A model generated the notes under the pieces. It ran no database searches. It had not been told where the DNA came from and worked only from the letters and a program-made list of their open reading frames with translations. This document shows, piece by piece, positions 23,701-64,000 of a stretch of 64,000 nt of DNA. The position numbers and the translations under genes are program-made. The stretch spans positions 18,378,260 through 18,442,259 of the forward strand of contig NC_136005.1 in NCBI RefSeq assembly GCF_048128805.1, written 5' to 3'. Numbering within the stretch: the first letter of the stretch is position 1; each line of letters starts with the position of its first letter. The stretch comes from Centroberyx gerrardi. Taxonomy: Eukaryota; Chordata; Actinopteri; Beryciformes; Berycidae.

Positions 23701-26700
23701 TACTAAATTTTCTGCTTTTTTCTGTTCCATATTATAAAAGCGCTAAATACTTTGGGTATTGTTGGCTGCTGGTCAGACTAAGACATTTTAAGAATCACTT
23801 TGGGCTCTGGGAACTTGTGATGGGCATTTGTCATTATTTTTGACATTTTACAGGCTAAATGATTCAATGAAAAAATAATCGATAGATAAATCGATAATGA
23901 AAATAATCATTAGTTGCAGCCCTAGCAGGTATTAGTGTTGGCTAACTTGTGTCATATAAAATCAGTAATATTGTCAGTACCCACACTGTTTGCAAGACTT
24001 TATCAGTTAAAGTGTTATTATTATTATTCAAATATTTTTATTACGTTTTACAGCTCTACAAAAGTTAAACACAAGTAACCATCAATTAACATCAATTAAC
24101 ATTAGACAGTTACACACTTGTACAGTTAAAGTGTTATGACCATGTTGTTTTTGCACCCTTTTTAGTTGTGTAGCAAGGAGTTCCAGTATGCCGCCTCACT
24201 GCGGGCGCACCTGGCTAGACACAAACAGCAGAGTAGCCAGCGGGCTCCCATTCCCAAGCCGTTGATGGAGCAGAGCTCAGAGGGCAAGGCCGACGGTGAT
24301 TTGGACGAGAAGAATGTAGCGTGCACCAAAAGAGAATTTGTGTGCGACATCTGTGGGAAGACCTTGCCAAAACTCTACTCCCTGCGTATCCACATGCTCA
24401 ATCACACGGGCGTGCGGCCTCACTCCTGCAAGGTCTGTGGCAAGACATTTGCCCACAAGCACAGCCTCAAGATGCACAGAGCACTCCACGACGTTTCCAA
24501 GCAGTTTCAATGTGAATTTTGTAACAAATCCTTTGTCAGCAAGAGGAGCATGGAGGAACACACCAGCCTTCATACAGGTCTGCATAGACCGTACATGAAG
24601 TCACTAATTCTTTACTTTTCTTTACTCCCCAATTCTCTGATGTCCAAATGTCTCAGACTGAACTGTAAATTCAACCAATGATATTTGCCTGTTTTCAGTG
24701 TTTACAATAAAAATACTCATGTTTTATAGGTGAATCAAAATACCAATGCAACACATGTGGGACAACTTTCCACCGAGCCTCTGCTTTGAGCAAACACTTG
24801 AAGAAGCACCAGCCCAAACCTGATGTCCGTCCATTTGCTTGTTCTCAGTGAGTAGCTGGTCTGTTTTTCTTGTCCTTTCATGAGGCCTTAGTCAAGTCCA
24901 TGGGACAAGGCATGAACTGTGACGAGGTTTGAATGTGTCACCCATACTCCTTATGCTTCATCTCCTTCTCTGCTCCAGCTGTGATAAGAGGTTCTATGAA
25001 GCCAAAGATCTCCAACAGCACATGAACAAGCACATGGGCCTGAAGCCCTTCCAGTGCCAGGTGTGTGGGAAATGCTACAGTTGGAAGAAGGACTGGTACT
25101 CGCATGTCAAGTCCCACAGTGTGGCTGAGCCTTATAAGTAAGTATGTTGGGTCTGTATTATACCAAGTGCAGTTGGCACAAACACAGTCAATAAGATAAG
25201 GCATATCTAAGCCAGTAGTCAAAGCTATGAAAATGTAGTCTGGCATAGCACAGAACTTACTTCCTGGAATACATTTACAGGGTCTCCAATATCTTATTCA
25301 TCCTGCTAATGCACATCTACCTGTTTGAAATTTGTTTTTGCTTTAATGTGTGTCTGACTGAAACTCATTTGAGCATACGAGACAGTGTGACCAAATATTA
25401 TAAAGCCAAAAGAGGACAAAAAGTAGCCAAAGGAGGCACCATATTGGGCTACTTTGCTTTACACTGGCAGTTTATTTTTCACAGTAAATACATATGAGCA
25501 ATATAATATAAAACTCGGGCACATTTAACAACCACTGCCATGTAGCTGAACAGTATGACACAACCTTAACTGCAGCGTCGGGCTATATTATAAACATATA
25601 CAGTACATGTATACAAGTGCTTGTGTTTAGCATGCTAGTGCTCAAGGTAAGGTGTTTCCAGGGGTTACAGCAGGTGCAGAGGTAAAATCTGTTTGACTTC
25701 TTCGTTTGACTTCGGCTTCTTCGTTTTTTTGTTTTTATGCCACTGCCATAAAAACTGCAATCAGTTGTTGCCTTATATATTTTTGGCTAACGCTGGCACC
25801 AGCATGATACACACCCACTGTTCAACTTGAAAAACTCCAGCCCATATTTCCTTTCTATCCGAGCCATGCATCATTAGCTGAGGTCCAATTACTGTTTCAA
25901 GAGATCTTTAAAAGCATATCCATCAGCTCCGACAAACTGTGGTAATTGTGTTTTTATTTGTACGGGCTCTCCTCAGGTGTAATGTGTGTGGGAAAGAGTT
26001 CTTTGAGAAGGCCCTGTTCAGGAGGCATGTCAAAAAAGCCACCCATGGGAAGAAGGGCAGAGTGAAGCAGAACCTGGAGAGGGAGTGTGAGCACTGTGGA
26101 AGGAAGTTCACTCAGCTCCGAGAATACAGACGCCACATAAACAATCACCAGGGTGAGTCTGACAGGAAGAATATGAAACTGTATTCCAGTATTTGTATAA
26201 GCTCATTTGTATGATTTGTTTTTGACGAGTGAAGTTTTTGTCAGCGCTGAATGTTTTAGTTTTTTTGCCCTCTCTTCTTAGGAGTGAAGCCGTTTGAATG
26301 TCTGACTTGCGGCGTTGCCTGGGCCGATGCCCGCTCTCTCAAGCGGCACGTCCGCACGCACACGGGAGAACGGCCCTACGTATGCCCCATGTGCCAAGAG
26401 GCACACATAGATGCACGCACTCTACGCAAGCACATGGCCAAGTACCATGGGGATAACCTGCCAGGGAAGATCATGTTGGAGAAGGACACTCTCCAGTTTC
26501 ACAATCAGGGCACCCAGGTGGAGCATGCTGTCAGCATCCTGGCGTCCGACCTGCCCCCCGAGCTCCGCCCCGCCCAGCAGCCGCCCTCAGAGGAGATTGA
26601 GACGGTGCTGATCACAGAGGAGACGGTGGAGGCCGTGGAGGCCGTGCAAGCGGTCCAGGCTGTGACCGACGGCTCGGTGACCACGCTGTCGGATCAGAGC

Positions 26701-26823
26701 ATCATGCAAGTCGTGAACTATGTCCTGGCCCAACAGGCCATAACGGGGGCTAAGCTTGAGGACGCACCCGAGGTGATTCAGACCATGGAGGTGGAGGTGG
26801 CTCATGTGGCCGAGGTCGAGTGA
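20703..26823 (+). CDS. zbtb11: Zinc finger and BTB domain-containing protein 11
   Basis: Ten coding exons: 20703-21012, 21292-21539, 21704-21935, 22016-23106, 23239-23565, 24166-24577, 24730-24847, 24979-25137, 25977-26152 and 26282-26823. All introns are GT-AG and the 3615 nt stay in frame (1204 aa; human 1053). Order of parts: the conserved N-terminus MSCEESYLAIIRYLTDEREP; an integrase-like HHCC finger ending in C116-A-Q-C119; an acidic run at about 145-160; a BTB domain at about 205-310 (FCDITLLIEGEEHRAHKAVL); a long Val/Glu/Gln-rich linker with an internal repeat (about 403-460) and two AT-hook-like RGRP motifs (about 542 and 635-638); twelve C2H2 fingers (about 707-1081); and a conserved acidic tail. 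It is a nuclear transcription regulator. In zebrafish it is a Pu.1 target needed for neutrophil development. The linker accounts for the extra length. Intron 5 holds two transposon insertions. Confidence 0.97.
21026..21046. repeat. 21-bp near-perfect palindrome in zbtb11 intron 1
   Basis: AAGCTAACGTTACGTTAGCTT is self-complementary except at its centre. It starts 13 bases inside the intron after exon 1 and could form a short hairpin in the pre-mRNA just after the donor. No protein-binding role is known to me. Confidence 0.5.
23574..23924. mobile_element. hAT-like MITE in zbtb11 intron 5
   Basis: This roughly 351-bp element begins TAGTGCTGAAACGATTAGT and ends, read in reverse complement, TAGGGCTGCAACTAATGATT. 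That is a pair of terminal inverted repeats of the common fish TAGGGCTGCAACTAACGATT family. Multiple internal ATCGATTA motifs are also typical. The flanking octamers GTAAGTAT (23566-23573) and GCAGGTAT (23925-23932) match at six of eight bases, as expected for an old 8-bp hAT target-site duplication. It has no coding capacity. The left octamer is also the splice donor of exon 5. Confidence 0.7.
24004..24137 (-). mobile_element. Short retroposed insert with 15-bp target-site duplication
   Basis: CAGTTAAAGTGTTAT occurs perfectly at 24004-24018 and 24123-24137 and brackets 104 bp of unrelated sequence (24019-24122). Read on the - strand, the insert ends with AATAAA, a short spacer and an AATAATAATA tail, as in a 3'-end fragment inserted by LINE machinery. 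A short tandem of CATCAATTAA lies inside. The source transcript is not recognised. It lies only about 80 bp from the MITE upstream and just before exon 6. Confidence 0.6.
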
Positions 26824-27117
26824 CTTTCTGCTAGGCAGCAGGATTCCCACACAGACTGATCACATTGTTACCTACTGTCTGTATAAAGCGGAACAGAATG
26901 TAAAAAGATGCCTATTTTTCTGAAAATGTACATACTGTAAGTGAACCGTTAGTTGGATATTCACTATCTACTCAGCCCAGCACCGTGTGTGTGCTTGTTT
27001 GTTTGTGTGTTTGCGTTTGTGTGTGCGCGCACAAATTTGTACATTCTGTGTAAATAGCTAGATATAACAATATTAATTGCTGCATTCGCGAATCTACCAC
27101 AGTTGAAGCTCAGGAGA

Positions 27118-27123
27118 AATAAA
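27118..27123 (+). promoter_or_regulatory. zbtb11: Polyadenylation signal of zbtb11 (second one at 27316-27321)
   Basis: AATAAA lies 295 bases after the stop codon, and a second copy at 27316-27321 would give a 3'UTR of about 510 bases. A TG-rich run (26980-27030) precedes both. Which one is used cannot be decided from sequence. Confidence 0.55.
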
Positions 27124-27339
27124 GGTAGAAGTAATAATTAAGACAACCTTTGGCTATATGTATGTTTTTCCTCCTTGTGATCTGTCCCTGCCTCAGTTCT
27201 TCTGACAGTGGCAGAGCAAAGCTGTGAGGCTTCACTGTAGCAGACATTTGATCCTCTAGCCATACTGGCTGTGGGTTTGTTTTTTCCCTCTTGTGTAAAG
27301 CTTGAAGGATAACCAAATAAAAAAAATGCTTATATTGCT

Positions 27340-27665
27340 GTTGTCATTATGTCACCTATTATGATCAGTTATAAGCTAATGGATGAGAATATCTTGCTCG
27401 CCACTACAGCTATTTTGGAAGTTGCCCATGAAGTTGACATTTAAAATGTTACTTTGCATCACCAGGCACTCCTACATTTGTCCTTCACTTCGCCTAAACA
27501 TGATTTGTTAGTTTGTAGCCACTAGTGATGTAGTTTTAGCAGTGTAGTTTCTACTCTTATCAGCTCTATATCATTCTTGGCTACAAAAAGGCATAACTGG
27601 AATGACACCTTTGATAACGCTTTCTCCTCACTTGAAATAACTTGAAACAAAAGAGTATTAACATG
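27340..27665. other. Short gap between convergent zbtb11 and tp63
   Basis: About 325 bp separate the last + strand AATAAA of zbtb11 from the - strand AATAAA assigned to tp63. No open frame or repeat stands out. The two genes are tail to tail, so read-through transcripts would be antisense to each other. Confidence 0.5.
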
Positions 27666-27685
27666 CAATACAGCAAGTATGGATA

Positions 27686-27691
27686 TTTATT
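27686..27691 (-). promoter_or_regulatory. tp63: Probable polyadenylation signal of tp63 alpha/beta transcripts
   Basis: TTTATT on the + strand is AATAAA on the tp63 strand, about 1.1 kb after the tp63 stop codon. Other AATAAA-like hexamers may exist in this AT-rich 3'UTR, so the true site could be nearer to the stop. Confidence 0.45.
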
Positions 27692-28417
27692 TTTGATTTA
27701 TATCAAAATAGCCTAGGTACATTGCAACATATTTACAACACATTGTACAAAAATATGGAACTGCAGATCTCTGCTTTTTAACAATGTACTACTTGGCAAT
27801 GTGCTACTTGGAACAAAAACCTAACATTAACTATAGGCTAGTGAAGGGTACATATTTACTCCTTTCAATGAATACAAACATTGTTCTTGCTGATATAGCT
27901 ACCAGGCAATATTCACATCAATATGTTTTTGTTCATGATGAAAATCAAGTATTTTCTTTAGGGAAACTTTCAGAAAATAACTATACAAATGTATATACAT
28001 TTATATCATAAGTTTTGGCCAGCTATAAAATGAAACAAACCTTTACCAAAACAACGTGGTTCATGAACTAAAAAAAAAAAAAATACTTGTGCTAGGCATC
28101 CACTGCAACAGTAAAAGATGGCCCTTAAAATGCAATCACGACTTTGCACAGTGGTAAAACAAGCAAGCAATAAGAGAAGAGAACAGAAAGACAAAAGGAC
28201 ATCAGTCATGGTATCATTACCACTGCAACACACTGGGTCAAGAGCATTATATATGGCTAAATCAAATCTGTCACTTGAACCTAAATACTTCAGAATCTGA
28301 TACAAAAGAATGGTGATGCATTGGTCTCACAACAACAGACATAACAGTTAACAGAAGCTACAGCAGAAAAAAAAAATTCACCCATCAATTGACATAACAC
28401 TTCTGACAGGAAATTTT

Positions 28418-28428
28418 TGAAATGTTTA
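28418..28428 (-). promoter_or_regulatory. tp63: miR-203 target site in tp63 3'UTR
   Basis: The + strand reads TGAAATGTTTA, identical to the first eleven bases of vertebrate miR-203. The tp63 transcript therefore carries the complement TAAACATTTCA, an 8mer seed match with pairing extended to base 11. It lies about 370 bases after the stop codon. In mammals and zebrafish miR-203 represses p63 as epidermal cells leave the stem-cell state, so the site is very likely functional. Recalled miRNA sequence, not a search. Confidence 0.8.
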
Positions 28429-28796
28429 CAATCAATGCTGGCTTCTGCCAGATATCAAAAACAGTGTACTTGACTAAATTGTACAACCCTAACTGTGGGT
28501 CACAAAGTCTATTAGAAACTAAAATACACCTTTGCTATGGCCCATAGCAGAAATAAGCCCTAATAAGCCCTATAACACAAGTTTCATTTCCAGTCATGCT
28601 TTAACATTGGAATGAATCATGAACACTTAACAAAAACTCAAAGCAAACTCTTGGCATTTCTTAAGTGCTCTCTCAAGAAATTTGAACATAGTAAAATGCA
28701 CCTTTACTCAACACCATTTATTTCTCCTAGACTATCCAGAGAAACAAAACACTAATGAAAATAAGTGCATTTCTATTTGAATATGTAATATGAGTG

Positions 28797-62536
<33,740 letters not shown>

Positions 62537-62669
62537 GTTGTCGGGCCAAACTTCACTTTGCTGAGCTCTTCAAAACTGCCAGCGGGTCACAAAGGCACAT
62601 GTATCAATGACTGTGCATGAACTACATGAATAAATACAATTAATGAAAAACAAAAAATATATATAAATA

Positions 62670-63810
62670 TAATAGATAAACAAACAGGTCTGGATTAAAG
62701 TGCTGGAGGGTGAAGTGCAGAGAGTGGAGAAAGTTTGAGAGATGTTTTGAATTTAGGTATTTTTTCTTAGGCTACCCTACAAATAGGAGGGGCTTGTGCC
62801 AGCTCTCTGACCAATCCCCAGCTACAGCTGTACAAGATATCACTCACCCTGAGTTGCTAGGATATAGATATCAAGCAACTACATTTGACCCTCCACCCCC
62901 CACACACACTCAGACAGCGAGCCACTGTCCTGAAAAGCTCACCCCTACTCCATTTGTTCCTCTGCCCTGTTCTGATATTTCTACCCAGATTCCCAAGTGG
63001 TTTTGCGGGTTGTGGGCTTGTGTGTTGCATCACACTTCCCACTATGGCCCAAGAGGCTTCAACCCGGTAGAATATTGTCACAAAAACACTCAGTGTGTTG
63101 ATTCCCTGCCGAAAAGCCCAAAGATCCAGTCATTCAGTAACTTCAAGAATCCCATCAGCCCTTTATTTGACTGACAAAAAACACCTTATTTGATCAGAGA
63201 AAGTGAAACACACTTAGGACTTCAGATGCTTCATGTCAAATTGGTGGAGAATGATAGATGAAGAGATGACCAGTCCTTTAATTAAACACCTCTGTCCTTC
63301 CCTCTTGTCTGAAGCTAGCAGTAGTTAGCTGTTGAACCTGGATAAAGAGAGAGCAGACAAAGCCGGTGCAGGCTAGTTACAGTAGCCTATAGAAACCGCT
63401 CTTATTTAAGCGCACGCCGAAATCGTGCCGCATCCTAGCACATACTTCCAATTCAATATCAGACTCTCCCTCTCACCCAAATAGTATGACACTGTAAACC
63501 TAGAGGTGTTCTGTGGTTTTCAGAAATGAATAGCAGATGATTCAGCATGCTAAAATAAAAGGCAGGGTCACAGAGCGGGGAACGATAATAAATAGATGTG
63601 GTGTATCCAGGGAACACAAGCTTCTAAGCCGGTCTCTTGTACTTTTAATAAAGACATACAGCCTCTCCCCCCTTCGACTGCCTGCAATGCACCTATGTGG
63701 AGCCATAGTGATGACATCAGCAGGGCGTATGCCAACCTGGTGAGGTAAGACTGTGGTCAGGCAAGCTCAAAATCCCTCCACTTTCTGAGACAATAGTAGG
63801 CTATAAACAT
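62670..63810. other. Sequence upstream of TAp63, no gene seen
   Basis: No recognisable gene. A 154-codon open frame on the + strand (62710-63174) starts at GTG, has no internal methionine and resembles nothing I know. It probably contains TAp63 promoter-proximal elements that cannot be specified. Confidence 0.45.
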
Positions 63811-63870
63811 CAAAGTGCCCTTGAGCAAGGCACTGAACCCCCACCTGCTGCAGTGGAGCTGCTCAGTGGC
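63811..63870 (+). mobile_element. Fish SINE/LINE fragment
   Basis: CAAAGTGCCCTTGAGCAAGG followed by CACTGAACCCCCACCTGCTG matches a segment shared by many fish SINEs and L2-like LINEs (CCTTGAGCAAGGCACTTAACCCC). Only this part is recognisable. It is followed directly by a TG repeat, a frequent arrangement at the end of these elements. Confidence 0.6.
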
Positions 63871-63882
63871 AAACAGCACTAG

Positions 63883-63886
<4 letters not shown>

Positions 63887-63935
<49 letters not shown>

Positions 63936-63943
63936 GTGTGTGT
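63887..63943 (+). repeat. (TG)n microsatellite
   Basis: About 28 TG units with one interruption (CG), between the SINE fragment and a MITE end. Confidence 0.95.
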
Positions 63944-64000
63944 TAGGGCTGAAAGATATTGACAAAAAAATCTAATTACGATTATTTGACAGAATATTGC
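63944..64000 (+). mobile_element. Start of a hAT-like MITE, cut by the window end
   Basis: TAGGGCTGAAAGATATTGAC followed by AAAAAAAT resembles the fish TAGGGCTGCACGATATTGG family terminus. Only 57 bp are inside the window, so length and duplication cannot be judged. Confidence 0.5.

Noticed and set aside
62710..63174. 154-codon open frame on the + strand upstream of TAp63
   Set aside because: It begins with GTG, contains no ATG, and shows no domain, codon or splice evidence. Its proline-rich part comes from CA/CCCC-rich sequence.

Overview
The window is nuclear DNA of a ray-finned (teleost-type) fish. It carries three multi-exon vertebrate genes with GT-AG introns, protein sequences that differ from the mammalian orthologues as expected for a fish, long CA/TG microsatellites, and fish-type repeat fragments (hAT-like MITEs, a tRNA-derived SINE, a decayed endonuclease-bearing LINE). 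There is no bacterial, phage or CRISPR content, and I found no tRNA or rRNA gene.

Layout. Positions 1-3500 are upstream sequence with no recognisable gene. Dermatopontin (dpt, + strand, coding 3625-7833, four exons, 191 aa) is a secreted extracellular-matrix protein behind a TATA promoter. From about 8060 to 20400 is a 12-kb gene-poor stretch holding repeats: MITE candidates, a 19-bp minisatellite, the degenerate 3' end of a LINE and a SINE. zbtb11 (+ strand, coding 20703-26823, ten exons, 1204 aa) encodes a BTB/twelve-zinc-finger transcription regulator with an integrase-like HHCC finger. tp63 (- strand, coding 28797-62536) fills the rest and runs convergently towards zbtb11, the two polyadenylation regions lying only about 350 bp apart. 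Beyond 62.7 kb is tp63 upstream sequence ending in SINE and MITE fragments.

tp63 could be rebuilt completely from splice sites and reading frame. TA exons 1-3 and shared exons 4-14 give TAp63alpha (671 aa). A separate first exon at 49118-49159 behind its own TATA box gives DeltaNp63alpha (580 aa). Skipping the 94-nt exon 13 predicts a beta tail, and a cryptic terminal exon at 31577-31652 fits the gamma isoform. The 3'UTR carries an extended miR-203 seed match, the sign of the known epidermal miR-203/p63 circuit.

The three genes are not a functional unit. dpt acts in matrix, zbtb11 in nuclear gene regulation (neutrophil development in zebrafish), and tp63 in epidermal and germline programmes. 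I found no convincing undescribed system. The more interesting points are a MITE whose target-site duplication coincides with a zbtb11 splice donor, fish-specific AT-hooks and an internal repeat in Zbtb11, loss of the tyrosine-rich N-terminus of dermatopontin, the candidate gamma exon, and the orientation of repeats inside tp63. Homology statements rest on recalled family sequences, not on database searches.
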